This document shows, in pieces, positions 36,053 through 47,636 of a DNA stretch of 64,000 nucleotides; position 1 is the stretch's first letter; every line of letters begins with the position of its first letter. Origin of the DNA: Albifimbria verrucaria (taxonomy: Eukaryota; Ascomycota; Sordariomycetes; Hypocreales; Stachybotryaceae); NCBI GenBank assembly GCA_020081605.1, contig JAHREC010000013.1:3286001-3350000 (forward strand). The letters run 5' to 3'. A program made the position numbers and the translations under genes. A model generated the notes under the pieces. It searched no databases. It worked only from the letters and a program-made list of their open reading frames with translations, and had not been told where the DNA came from.

Positions 36053-38177
36053 TGTGACTGATTTCTGAAAAAGCGGCAAAGAAGAAGGGGTATGTGGTGT
36101 TTGCTGCAAAAGGAGGAAGAGGGTATGAGGGTATGAGAGGTGGAAGAAGGAGAGAAAATATGACGAAGGAAAAGATGCGAGATGATGGGACGGGCCCCAA
36201 GCTCAACTTATTTTCAAGAGGACAGCAGCGTTTGGAGGGGCCATGCAGAATCATGTACCATAGTACAGAGTACCGCAGCGCAGCATCTTCCCAGTGGGTG
36301 GGATAGAGGCGCCGTCGCGCCAGAATAAGTGGGGTGCACTGACTTTAGCAGCCACGTTGGGGGAGCAGAGTAGAGGGTACATGCGAGCCGGTACCGCTGC
36401 CACTTTGTTGAAACACGAGGGGTCTGTCTCACGTACTGTAGCATCGAGTAGCATCGAAGGGGATAGAGCATCTGCAGCCACGGGCTCTACGTCCGTCTCC
36501 CTCCTTGCGTGTGCGTACTGTAGCAACCTTAGGTAGACAAGGACATGTAGGGACAACACGATACAGCCAATAAGCCCCTTGATTGAAGCACATGCAGCTC
36601 TACTTACCTCCGTGCAACCATCACCGCGTCTGCCTTGCTATCAACCTGCCTTACTCAGGGCGTTCCTACCTACAAACTCACGCCGGACCACCGGGACCGA
36701 CCAGTGCTATGGTTGGTTACAAAGCGTCGCCGTGTTCTTCGGTTGGCTTAGGTAATTTGCCAGAGGTACTGGCCTGCCAGGTACCCGTACCTCCCTGGTG
36801 ATCCCGACGTTTCCTGGCCACCCTCCTTGCACTCGCACCCTCCAAGCATCCCCTCCACCAGGATTCCACCAGGTGGGATAGCTCCTCCAGTCAAGTCGCA
36901 GTCGAGGCAAAAGTCTTCACAACCATAGCTGTCGCTTGACGCAATGCGTGACAAGTTTTGCCTTCAAACACTGGGCCCTCTGCTCGCCTCGGTCTCCAGT
37001 CGAGCGGCAGCGCCGTCTTTTCATGCCCCATCGGTGATGTCCCGTCCGTCACGGACGCCTATGACCTCACCGGGCCCGGGTCCCTGGAGGGGAGCTCGTT
37101 GCCCAAGAGATTGGACGTCTTCGCCTCAACAACAAACCGAGTCAGACGGCGGCCGGTGGACTGCTGCGGCTTTTTTCTTCAGCCTCGACAAACCCAGGAA
37201 AGATAGGGGTCCACTGCTGGAAGATTGAAGATGGCCTACGTGTATTTATCCGGAAATGCCATATCCATTTACGCGCGCGGTCTTTGCGACGCTCCCCGGC
37301 CAGGTCCATATCGGCCTCATATTGTCCGGGAGGCCAGTCTAGCCTCTGATATCGCTCACTACCTTACCTTACATAGTACAGTACTATGTACCTTACCCAG
37401 CAGGTGCCCGTCGAATCGCCCGCCCACCCGCACCAATCCTACCTTGCTGCAGCTTCTCTCCAAGACGAACCTCTGTGGTGTCCATGGTACAGTGCTCAAA
37501 CCGGTCATTGCCCGCGCTGGGCTCGTCGTAAGGCGCCTTGATCATCCACTTATACGGCCCTACCTGAGGAGCGTGAAGAGACCTGTGGGTCCGACATGTC
37601 GGTACATCCGGCGAGTCTAATACCTTTGCTTGACATCTGCCCAAGGCCGCGTCTCCGTTGTCCTGGCTGTGTACCATGGCCTTATCCACCATGACCTCAT
37701 CCTGGTTACAGCTTGAGTCGAAAAGACGTAAAAAACTCTTTTATGCTTGGAACACGTAGAGGCAAACTCGGCCAGATAAGTCTTGTCATACTGCATGCTC
37801 CGCTTTTTTGGAGGGAGAAAAAAATTGCCATGGAAAAAGAAGGGAAAATGAGACTAGAGAAGAAGCAAAAGGGCCGTATAGTGAGGACGAAGAAGTACTG
37901 CTGCAGCATTGGTGATCGAGACTGCTTGGGTGAGGCAAAGTTCACCAAAGTACCTACACTCTGTACTACCTTGGGGAGGTACACTAAGGCAGGTAATCGA
38001 TATCTCCGGCCTTCTTCCCGATGCTCGCTCTGGCTTTCCTAATAGATAGCAATCTGATATTCCCACTCTTCATTCTTGACTAACGATTCTTACCCGCCAA
38101 GCCCTGTCCTTCTCGAGTCCAATGACTGAAGGCCCAGCCCGGCAGGTCAACACCTGCAGCCTGACAGTCTCTGAGAA
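36053..38177. other. Divergent intergenic region with palindrome
   Basis: 2.1 kb between transketolase and the methyltransferase gene; both promoters should be here. It has a perfect palindrome at 37370-37390 and scattered TACCT/AGGTA pentamers. No coding signal. Confidence 0.6.
37370..37390. repeat. Perfect palindrome, 10-base arms
   Basis: TACATAGTAC at 37370-37379, a single A, then GTACTATGTA at 37381-37390. It follows two ACCTT repeats and precedes another. Confidence 0.85.
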
Positions 38178-39322
38178 ATGGTGAAGAAACCAGTGTCCAA
38201 GAAGACGCCTCGGTCTAGACCTCCCCTGCGGACCAAAGTCCCGTCGCCGACCAGGGTGGGGCTTCTGTAGAACCTCATCTTGATGTCGAGGAGCAGCAGC
38301 GTCTTTGACACTCTTCAAGGATGCTTTCGCATCGGTACTGTCGTCCGAAGCCTTTCCTGTGGTGCTCCAAGAGATAAAGCAGGCGCTCTTCAACCGCGAC
38401 TTTGCCGCTGCCTTCAGCAAGGAGGAATATCTCGAGGCCTATGCCGCGAGATGGAGCCCAACACGAGCCTTGTGCTACGCCGATATTTTTTGCGCCTTCG
38501 CCCTTACATTGAGCTGATGCCAAATTCAAGCCTAGACTCGACAGAAGATGAAACCTCTGTACCTACCTCTACACAGCTGGACACGGAACCTCCCTCGGAG
38601 ACACCTGAATCAACGACGGCAGCCTTATCAGATGTCGAGGTTCAAGATATGTCTGCGGGGAACAACCTGTTGAGAATGCTCGCCATTGGAGGCTGCGCTG
38701 CCGAGCATGTTGCCTTTGCCGCATATCTCCGCGGGACGGCCTCTCGCGGCCACCTGAGTCTGTTGGACTCAGCCCCTTGGGCTACAGTAACAGACCTACT
38801 CCAAACCAGCATCACGACACCACCCAAGTTGTCAAAGTACGCCTCTGCCGCAGCAAAGAGTGCCAACAAGCCCCTGCTAGACACTTCCGCGCTGTCTGTC
38901 AGCTTTGCGCAAAATAACGTTCTGGATCTCAGTGTCCCTGCGTTATCCGATCTTGTTGGCAAGAGCCCCTCATCGTCACCCTCCTCTTTACTCTCAATGA
39001 ACTATATACGGTAGAGGGCTTAGGAAAGACGACCAAACTTCTAAAGAGCCTAGGTGAGATTATGGCTCACGAAAGCCTCTTACTGGTCGTGGACAGCCCA
39101 GGGAGCTACTCGGAGGCTGCCATAGGCCAGGAGAAGAAACGCTATCCCATGCAATGGCTACTCAATCACACTCTTTTGCAGACTGAGACCGTTGGTTATG
39201 AGTGGGAGCGGCTTGAGTCAGAGGACTCGACTTGGTTCCGCATTATGGAGGACCTATCGTACCCCATACAGCTGGAAAATATGCGGTATCAGTTACACTT
39301 ATATCGAATGCACAAGGTCTAG
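38178..39322 (+). CDS. BMT6: 25S rRNA uridine-N3 methyltransferase (Bmt6-like)
   Basis: Family that methylates a uridine of 25S rRNA in the nucleolus. ATG at 38178 opens a very basic tail (VKKPVSKKTPRSRPP) as expected for a nucleolar protein. The body has LTLFKDAFASVLSSEAFPVV, EEYLEAYAARWSPTRALCYA, a glycine-rich binding loop MLAIGGCAAEHVAFAAYL (about 38676-38729), LDSAPWATV, LITLLFTLNELYTVEGLGKT, LLLVVDSPGSYSEAAIG, YPMQWLLNHTLL and the terminal YPIQLENMRYQLHLYRMH. These blocks match my memory of the Bmt6 family. At least three frame breaks occur: G run at 38259-38262, T run at 38304-38306, and near 38510-38520 and 38990. No intron is required. Converges on the SAC gene with only 182 bp between stops. 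Confidence 0.82.
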
Positions 39323-39504
39323 TAAGATTTAGGTGTAAAAAAGTTATGTTTCTAGTGAATGTAGGAGCTCGTATAAGTGCCCATTCCCGCCAATGCATCA
39401 TCAATACAACTAGGCCCAGACCAGTTTCTTGATGGAATAGCCCAGTTGCTCTAATAAACCAGTGTTTCGCTTCGCTTCTTCCAACGATATTACATCACCT
39501 TCCT

Positions 39505-42344
39505 CTACGATACACTTCCGTTCTTCCCTTCCTTGCGTAACTGCCTGTCAAGCACCAACCGCTCGATCTCGGTACATATCGTTGAGACCTGCTGAGTTTC
39601 GCTCTGCTGTGGGCCTGCGACAACCGGTACAACCGAGGATCCAGCGTAGGGTGCCTTGAATGCGAGTAAACGCGTCGTTTCTTCCTTCGGACGTCCTGAC
39701 ACAAGACTGATGAGACTAGCTGGGTGGTTGGGTGCTTCGCTGCTCTGCGACTCCTGTTGCTTGTCCGGCCCTTCCAGGTTAGACAGCGTACGTGTATTGG
39801 TTCGCTTGACGTCGCTCTTTCCCGGCTCATATGTTACGACGAATCCCACATTCTTCTTTTCGTCCATATGAGACGGTGAAGTTGTGGAAATGATATATGG
39901 TCCATATTTGATGTTGGTCACGCTGTTGAGCTGGATTCGCTCGAAACTTGAAACCTTGTCCGAGTTCCAATCAAAGCGACAGACATATAAGGCCGCATCC
40001 GTCAAGAGAAGAACAACCTCCTCCATAGGCCAAGACTTCACAGTGTTGGCGGTATGAGGGCTCAGCAGAACCCATCCACCATGGAATTCTTCGCTCTCAT
40101 CAGCAATGACTCTTTTCTGACACAGCTCAACTGCCTGTTCTCTCATCTTGATCATTGACACTGCTGGGTCTTTGGTCATCATGTCGGCCTCAAACTCATC
40201 AAATATTTTCTCAGAGGCGTTGCCTAGTAAGAAATCGATTGCCGCCTGGCTAAAGAAGTCGTTCACCATCCTTTGATCCATTAGTTTACTCTTCAATCAT
40301 GGGTTGGGGACGTCAAGTTCTCACCCGCTATAAAACCTTGTGAGAGATAACCCGAGATCGTTTAGTGCTCCACGATAGTCTCTCTTCCTCGTCCTCGTGT
40401 AGTCGCCTTTCATTGCTGCCGTTGAGGCATATTGCTTAGAAACGGCGTCACCATTGTCAGCCCAGAGTGTATTGAACCAGGTTGTCGTTTGATCCTGCTG
40501 TGCGCTCATGTCGAATCCTTCTTCCTTCAGCTGCAATTCCAACATATGCTTACCAAACGAGCTCTGGCACACATTTGTACGATCCAAGCAATCCATACAG
40601 TTGGTGCGAATTACGCCCTTTTGCTGCTCTTTCACGACGCCGCCTTCTTGTGTAGTGCTTCCAAGTTCTTCAAGTCTGTCCTTCAGATCCAGGAGTAGAT
40701 AACTGACGTTCTCGAACTTCATACCACGACACATGCGGTGGAAATCAAACCATTCAAAAGGGACGGCACGGTCCTCGCCAATTTCTTCGTTCATCCGTGC
40801 AACGTTTTGTTGGTACCTTGTGCCTACAGGTTCCTCGATGCCATGCTTTTCGACCAGGTTGACAATTTGGAGCTTGCCGTAGCTTGCTGCAAGTCGTTCA
40901 AAATGTTTCTTGCAAGCTTGGTAGTTCGATTCGGATGAATGCTGGATTACCGGTGCTGGTTTCAAGGAGTAGGGTGATTGGGTGAAGAATAATGGTATGC
41001 TGCCTCTGACTTGTAGAAATGAATATGTTCGCGAGGCCGATGTCCATTCTAAAGGGGATAGAATTTGTTCAGTCTCTACCGTGTTCGCGGTAAACCCATC
41101 CTCATCAATTCCTCGACGTAGATATCGTAGACCGGCTCTCTTAGTTGACCTTCGCGATATCAAGGTGAGGAGATAGGCCTTCTCCGACGGTCTCAGTTCT
41201 GCAGCTTCCTTCGTTCTTTCTGGAGGTGGCGATGACGGTCCTGAGCCAGAAGGTGTCAAGTCACGCATTTCCAACGACTCTGCACCTTCGTCGACCTGTG
41301 GAGGATGGGTATCGACGGTGAATGTCTGCTGGCCTACAAATCCTTGCATCAACGGTAGGGCAAGTACGTCTGGCCCATTTCCGAGGAAAGATTGAATTAT
41401 ATGTCGATTCCAGAAGAACTGGCTATCGACCTGCGCGAAAAGAGGGCTGTCTTGGCTCGGAAACTCGGCTTTTTAGACATGTTGCGCGTGATGTCGATAT
41501 CGTATGAGAAGTAGAAGCTGTTCGAAGAGCCAAAAAGCAGTTGCAATGTTCGCAATAACTTTGGTAACAAGCTTGAAACGAGCGGGGCGGCGGCAAGCTC
41601 TTCTTTGGAGGCATCTTCAGGAAGAGAAGAAGCTGGTTGAACAACAGGTGGAAGATCCTGCGAATTGCTCATTCCCAGAGTTCGCTTCTGGTCCAGCGTC
41701 CAGCCGCTTCGGCTGAACCAACGTTGGGCGAATCTTCCATAGCTTCCTCGTCTGCGAATAACATCCTCGGCAACGCTGCTTCTGGCAGAGTCTGACTTGG
41801 AATCGCCATCGTCAGTAGGAGGGTCATCAGCTTCATGGACAGCTGATTGCGGAACCTCTACATCTTCGTCACTGCTTTCGTTTTCCTGGCTCAGGGAATG
41901 TGGTGGCCGCTGTTGCAAATGAAGTGATGTCTCGCGGATAGACACTTCGGCATCCGACTTTGACGTGCATGGGGTAACAGCAACCTCGGTTACTACATAG
42001 ATGGGGTGTCCAAAGATTTGGGCGACCTGACGGCGACGGGTGATGGTAATGAGATAGCTGAGTCTCGACACGGTCACCAAGCCTTGAAGCGATCGAAGAC
42101 GTCAGTGGTATATCCTAGTGATACGTGTTGTACGGAAGAGCTCACCAATTACACCAAAGGCCTCAAAATGCGAGTCTGACTTTGAGGTGTCGGGAACTTG
42201 ATCCCGTGAAACGGTTGACACCGAAGCATCGCCATACCGGACTCTAACAGGCTGAAATGGGCGTTGCCCTTTGGACGACAGCGGCTGGATGATGATGCCA
42301 TCTATTGCAGCGCATATGATGATCTTACGGGCGAGGCCTGGCAT
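39505..42344 (-). CDS. SAC-domain phosphoinositide phosphatase with hSac2 domain
   Basis: Removes phosphate from phosphoinositides; the C-terminal hSac2 domain places it nearer to INPP5F/Sac2 than to yeast Sac1. ATG at 42344 (MPGLARKIIICAAIDGIIIQ) is followed by an intron near 42145-42082 and GLVTVSRLSYLITITRRRQV, the SAC N-terminal half. A Ser/Asp-rich linker follows, then GSSNSFYFSYDIDITRN and, after an intron near 41400, FVGQQTFTVDTH. The catalytic half has RRSTKRAGLRYLRRGIDEDG, QVRGSIPLFF and the CX5R motif RTNCMDCLDRTN at about 40575-40612. After another intron near 40310, the hSac2 domain (40296-39800) holds GGWVLLSPHTANTV and IKYGPYIISTTSPSH. The tail is basic and Ser/Gln-rich. About 900 residues. 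Mostly intact frame. Endosomal or Golgi location is inference. Confidence 0.88.
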
Positions 42345-43060
42345 TGTACACGCGCGGGGTGGAAGGTCAACCAACACGGAGTTGAATAATATTGCACCGT
42401 TGGTCGATTGTTGAAGGGCAACAAGGCCGTCACATGAACCAGACACTTGCAAGTGAAGCAAACGCCAAGTTACATGTATAAGACGTAGTATGGCCGTTAA
42501 TTAATGCGTGCAATGCAACGAGGTCCCAAGTGGAGCAACGTCATAGTCACGACTGGATGCAGTACTTGTACCTACACCTATCATCACCCCCACGCACTGC
42601 CACTGCCCAACCTGCCAAGCTGTGACGAGGCCGGTGCAGCGCTGGTGGCACCCTACCATGCATATCAGTAGGTAAACTGAAGATGTCATACAAAATTTGT
42701 GTCGTTTGTTGGGTGTATTTTGGGCATTTGGAACATTTGCAATAGGCAGAATTTTGGACTTCGGAAGAAAGAAAATAATAGCCAGGCTTATGTGGTTTCG
42801 CCCTGAAATTGATTCATCTGCCTCACCACTACGGCGAAATAATCAGTATTGTCTGGCACCTGACAACAAGCACACAGCGGTCAATCAGACCCGAGCAGTG
42901 GAAATGGAGAGATTTTAGCGTTTCATTGATCAGACATAGATACATTATATTGCCCCCATGCCATATCGTGCCGATTGAGCCTCGACGGGCCGTATACCCA
43001 GTATTATAACATAGTATATTCCTCCCATCGAAACAGTCGGCTCGCTGTTAAATTGTCCGC
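42345..43060. other. Intergenic, SAC promoter / SNU13 3' side
   Basis: No coding signal; contains promoter DNA for the SAC gene and 3' untranslated sequence of SNU13. Confidence 0.6.
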
Positions 43061-43583
43061 TTAAATAGCAAGACGCTCTGACCTTCTCGCGCATAGAACG
43101 GATGGTGCTGGCCAGCTCGCTGGCGTCGTTGCTGGTGATGCTGGCAGCAATGACGGATCGGCTGACACCGCAGGCACGGCCAAGAGCCATCTTGCTGCTG
43201 ACGTAGACGTAGGGGTGTTCTTGTCCTCGCACAGAAGAGGGATGTGGAGGAGAATGGCGAGGGGCTCGGTATCAGCAGCGAGCAGGACGAGCTCAGAGAC
43301 ACCACGGTTGAGGGTCTTGGTCGCTTCGTTGGCACCCTTCTTCAGCTGGCGAGAGTCTTGAGAAAAAGTCAGTATCGTCTTCGGAGGAGGCCGTTCACCG
43401 GCAAAAAGGGCAGGGGTACGTACGCTGAGCACGCTGAACCAAGTCCAGGAGTTCCTGCTCCAGCTTCTGGTCGGCCAGGGGCCATGCTATCGACGAGTTA
43501 GTCAAGATGTTGGTGGCACAAGACGCATCGACAGAGCGCGCGTCGCAGTAGGGCAGACACATACCACCGTTAGTCTCCGACAT
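43061..43583 (-). CDS. SNU13: Snu13/15.5K, L7Ae-type RNA-binding protein
   Basis: Binds kink-turns in U4 snRNA (U4/U6.U5 tri-snRNP) and in box C/D snoRNAs, in the nucleus and nucleolus. Three exons: MSETNGG (43583-43564), [18 protein letters not shown] (about 43500-43425), and the main exon from [20 protein letters not shown] to the stop at 43061-43063. The conserved L7Ae core is present: [12 protein letters not shown] for kink-turn contact, [20 protein letters not shown] and [20 protein letters not shown]. One base is missing from a C run at 43212-43215 (KNTPYVYV), and one extra base is found near 43078 before the expected C-terminal ERLAI. About 126 residues, normal for the family. Divergent with VMA3 over 455 bp. 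Confidence 0.95.
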
Positions 43584-44038
43584 GTTGGCGTTGCAAAGAT
43601 TATTAGAGGAAGCGGCTCTCCAAAAACAAAATCAGGGTTCCTTGCGTTGGCTCGCCCTGGAATCACGAGAAAATTGTGGTGAAAAGAGGATATTTCAACC
43701 AGCCAGTCGAGCTTCAAGTCCGGCTCCAGCAAAGTTCGCCAAAAATTTCCAGGGACCCATGCCAAGACCCGCTTCTGGCCGATGGTCGGCATTGTAGATG
43801 TTCCGCTCCGCAATTACATAATGCACCTCCTGTAACAGGTGCAGCAAACCTTGTGCCAACCAGAGGCCAACCTGGAAACGAGACCTTTACTTACCCAGCA
43901 ACCTCACAATAGCACCGACATCAACGGTTCCATCATCGAGACCTCGCCCCCACAATCCCCGAAGCTTCTTTCGCGTCTTCGCATCGAAATCTTTTCGTTT
44001 ACCCAATTTTTTCGCCTTAAAAGCTTCAAACCGTCAAG
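43584..44038. promoter_or_regulatory. Shared divergent promoter region SNU13/VMA3
   Basis: Only 455 bp separates the two start codons, so promoter elements for a splicing factor and a proton-pump subunit must lie here. No specific motif was identified. Confidence 0.5.
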
Positions 44039-44897
44039 ATGGTTGTGTCCGAATACTGGTACGTCAGCGCGCGCGCCTCCTGACATCCGTCATCACAAGC
44101 TTCGGGTGCATCCCTCGGAGCTCTCCAAACCCCTCCGATAGCTATGACAACCTCGTTTACGGCTAGATGGTGCTCTATCTATAACATTTAGCTAACTTTT
44201 GTGCTTTCTCAGCCCCGTTTACGCGGTTAGTCTCCTCGCGCCCATTACCCGGTCGACGTCACCACCACTTCCGTTTCGCGACCACCCGCCCCAGCCGCAT
44301 TGCATTCGAAACAAACAATGCTAACATAGTCTAGCCCTTCTTCGGTGCCATGGGTTGCACCTGTGCCATTGTCTTCACCTGCTTGGGTGCCTCGTACGGT
44401 ACCGCCAAGTCTGGTGTCGGTATTGCTGCCATGGGTGTTCTCCGCCCTGACCTTATCGTCAAGAGTAGGCAATCCTTCATTTCTTAGCTTCGGGTCTTGG
44501 CTAATGTTGCATCCGCTAGACATTGTCCCCGTTATTATGGCTGGTATCATTGGTATCTACGGTCTGGTCGTCTCCGTCTTGATTTCCGATGGTCTTAGAC
44601 AAGATCTTCCCCTCTACACTGGTTTCATTCAGTTCGGTGCTGGTCTCTCCGTCGGTCTTGCTGGTCTCGCTGCTGGTTTCGCCATTGGTATTGTCGGTGA
44701 TGCCGGCGTTCGAGGAACTGCTCAGCAACCCCGTCTGTTCGTCGGAATGATTCTGATTCTCATTTTCGCTGAAGTCTTGGGTACGTCAAGACACACTTCC
44801 ATTTGCTGTTTAGTTGCTGACTCTGGCCTCAGGTCTGTACGGTCTCATTGTTGCTCTGCTCATGAACTCCAAGGCCAGTCTTGGAGCTTCATGCTAA
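44039..44897 (+). CDS. VMA3: V-ATPase proteolipid subunit c
   Basis: Forms the proton-carrying ring of the vacuolar ATPase. Five exons: MVVSEYC (44039-44061), PVYA (after CTCAG near 44212), then [21 protein letters not shown] with [37 protein letters not shown] through [12 protein letters not shown], and [20 protein letters not shown] with TAA at 44895-44897. Four membrane helices are evident. The proton-binding glutamate lies in helix 4 in [10 protein letters not shown] (about 44757-44780). At about 160 residues it matches the family. The frame is intact through all exons, which is notable given the damage in neighbours. Exon-intron structure with tiny first exons is typical of this gene in filamentous fungi. 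Confidence 0.97.
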
Positions 44898-45600
44898 AGA
44901 GCATGATACTGTGAAAGGTGTTGAGAAGGGCGGCTTGACAATCTGTACCTACCCACAACAGCTGTTCTTCTCTGCACAGATTTGAACCATAAGCCTAAGG
45001 CTAGGCAGCATAAATTAGCTCTATCATGTCGATGTGGAATGGTCCCAAATGGCAGGCATAGGTAAATGTCACGTTTCGGCGTGATTGGAGCGGGTAATCA
45101 CTCAAGGAGGTTGTATTTGTACACTACGGACAAGATGTTTTTGACCTTGGGGTGATTTCTTTTATAGACATCGTCAGTGCGCAAATTTGTCATTCAAGCA
45201 TGTATTTTCTGTGCTTGCGTACCTACTCTCCATGTGACAGAACATGCGTATGCTGACTTCAATTGCCTTTGATCTACACCAGGCTTCGTACACGGGTCGT
45301 TGTAAGCACAGTGTAGACTTTGTACATGTTCATGAAGAGCCTTTTTATTGGAATTGGACTATAATACATGAAGGGTAAACCCAGCATTAACAATAAAAGA
45401 AAGTAGGTTTATCCGGATTACAAGTTATAAGTCTAATGCACGCGACGGTCTATCGTGGACACGTACACCCCATGATGGGGTGAGTTCTCAAGCGCTCACA
45501 AGGTCTTACAAGATGGTTAGGACGCCTAGGTGTCAGACGACAGATTTAGACATAGGTGTACCATATCGGCCAAGACCTTTGCTAGCTGGCCGGTTGTGAT
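44898..45600. other. Convergent intergenic region VMA3/ERG4
   Basis: 3' untranslated regions of both genes. No open frame of interest. Confidence 0.6.
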
Positions 45601-47636
45601 TTAGATGACGTACTAAGAAATGTCAGATATTGCGCTTTCGAATTAGAATATGAGATGCACTCACAGGAATGAAGAGATACGGGACGCGACGCTCGTATTC
45701 CTTCCAGCCCTCACCATACTTAGCTCGGCATCGCTGAATGTCGCGGTAAGCACGGTGCGCAATCATGCAGGCGAAGAAAACCGGGTAGAACCAAGGGAAT
45801 GGGCTCCTACAGCATGTCAGTTACTGCAGACAACCAGTTGTTACAATATTTCTTACCTGAATCCGGTGATGAGACCCCAGGAAGTGGCGAACCAAAGATC
45901 AGCCGTGTAATGAATCTTCCTGGCAAGGCCATACCAGCCGTCAACTAGGATGACGCCGTTGGGAGTCTCGATGGTCTTGGGGTTGTGGAGAGTCTGCCAA
46001 GGAACCTGAGGGAATGTGTTACGTGCGACAAGCTTGCCCTTTTCCATAGCACGGAAGCGGTTCTTCTGGCTGTTGCAGCTATCCCAGACCCAGTACCAGA
46101 AGAGATACGCCACATAGAAGACGGCCAGGGCCCAAGGGTTCCAGCGATACTCCGAAGGGTGATGGTTAGCAATATAGATGGTGCAGTGGCAGTAAGACAG
46201 AGGAACACCAGCGAGGTTCCAGAAGATAAGCATGAAACCCCACTTCTCATAGTACATGTCCCTACGATAGAAGTTAGCCACAGCTAGTCAAGGGAACGAG
46301 CCGCCGTGAATGTTAGAGTGCTTACCAGGTAGTAATGATGAGCTCCTCGCCCTTGGCGCAGGCATTGGCGTAAAGATAGTGAGCCATAACGAGGAACATG
46401 GCCTCACCGGAGACATAACCGTAGTTCTCCCACTGACGCGCAGCAGTGCCCAGGCTGAGGATCAGAAGAATGTACCAAGGCATGCGGACCTCGAAGAACA
46501 TCTTGAAGTCCAGAATGCCGAACATGCGAGGGTTCAGCTCAGCTCCCATGAAGAAGTCGTAGATAGGATAGCCAGTCATGCGGTGCTGCTTGCCACGCCA
46601 GATGGCAGAGAAGTAGGCGACAAAACTGACAAGGAAACCGCTGAAGATGGCAACCGACAGGAGAGGACCAAACTCGTCCACGGCGGTGTAAATGGGCCAG
46701 ATACCAGTGAAGTGCAGGACCGCAAGAATGGCAAGGGTGAAGTACAGGCTCACGAAACCGTTGCAGTAGTAACGGAGCTGCTTGCCACCTTCGTGAGGCA
46801 GAGGCTTGCCATAACCCCAGACACCGGGGAGCAGGCAGTAGCATGCGCCTTCAAAGATGAGATAGGACCAGTACCAGAGCCACGCCTTGGTGTGGGGAAC
46901 GCGCCAGTGTAGACGAGGTTGACAAGGTGAGAGCCGAACTCGAGCCAGGTCTGGTTCGGGGCCCTGGAGGAACTTTGCCATCGTAGTAGGTGGCTCCAAT
47001 CCACATGTACCACATGAGCACGGGGAAGAGTATCATCAAGGCGAGTGTGCCAAACGAGCCTCCAAACTCGAACTCGCCGGAGTGGTCAACCTTGGGATCC
47101 TGGCCAGGAATCCAGCCATCGATGGCATGAACAGTGGCCGGCTCGTCCTTTTCGTAGACGAATCCTTCTGAGGAGTGGTCGAGCCGTTGGTGAAGCCATT
47201 GGCATGACCGTTGGCATGACCATTGGTGTGGCCATTTGCCTGGCCATTGATCCGGGCCTTGACGCCAGTCTCTTGCGCCATTTCGTCTTTCTGTTCTTCC
47301 TCTTCGGGTTGGGGAGTGCGGAAGCGGCTCGAGCGAGGGCGCGAGGTGTTGTCGGTACCAGAAGCTGTGGACTCGTGCTCGGACTGCGAAGATTCCGGGG
47401 AACGAGGATTGGCGACGTGAACTGCGACGAGCGACAGAAGGGGTCTCTACCATACCACTGAAGAGCTCCTTCTTCCTGGTGCCGAGTTAGCAAGGTCACA
47501 TGCTGTCGTACGCAACAGGCAGGATCGAGCAGCGGCTTGTGATGAAGCACGCTGTTTGCGACATGGCGAACAAGGCAAGGTAGAAGGGGGCAGTATCTTA
47601 CCTAGGCGTCTGACGCAGCGAATATCGAGCAGACAT
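45601..47636 (-). CDS. ERG4: Delta(24(24(1)))-sterol reductase
   Basis: Last enzyme of ergosterol synthesis, an NADPH-dependent multi-pass ER membrane reductase of the ERG4/ERG24 family. A first exon codes [12 protein letters not shown] (47636-47601) before an intron; exon 2 continues [21 protein letters not shown] cytosolic tail has tandem NGHA/NGHT units (about 47260-47180). The membrane part begins near 47085 with [21 protein letters not shown] and includes [28 protein letters not shown] (family signature), [16 protein letters not shown], and the end [32 protein letters not shown] and PYLFIP joined by a small intron to YVI with TAA at 45601-45603. Frame breaks occur near 47330, 47150 and 46960. 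The C-terminal block with two conserved Asp/His-type residues is typical of sterol reductases. Assignment to ERG4 rather than ERG24 rests on overall block pattern. Confidence 0.9.
47180..47262 (-). repeat. NGHA-coding tandem repeat in ERG4 N-terminus
   Basis: The coding strand reads repeated 12-base units giving [18 protein letters not shown]; repeats are slightly diverged. Confidence 0.7.

Noticed and set aside
46310..46912. 200-codon plus-strand frame
   Set aside because: Antisense shadow of the ERG4 membrane exons.
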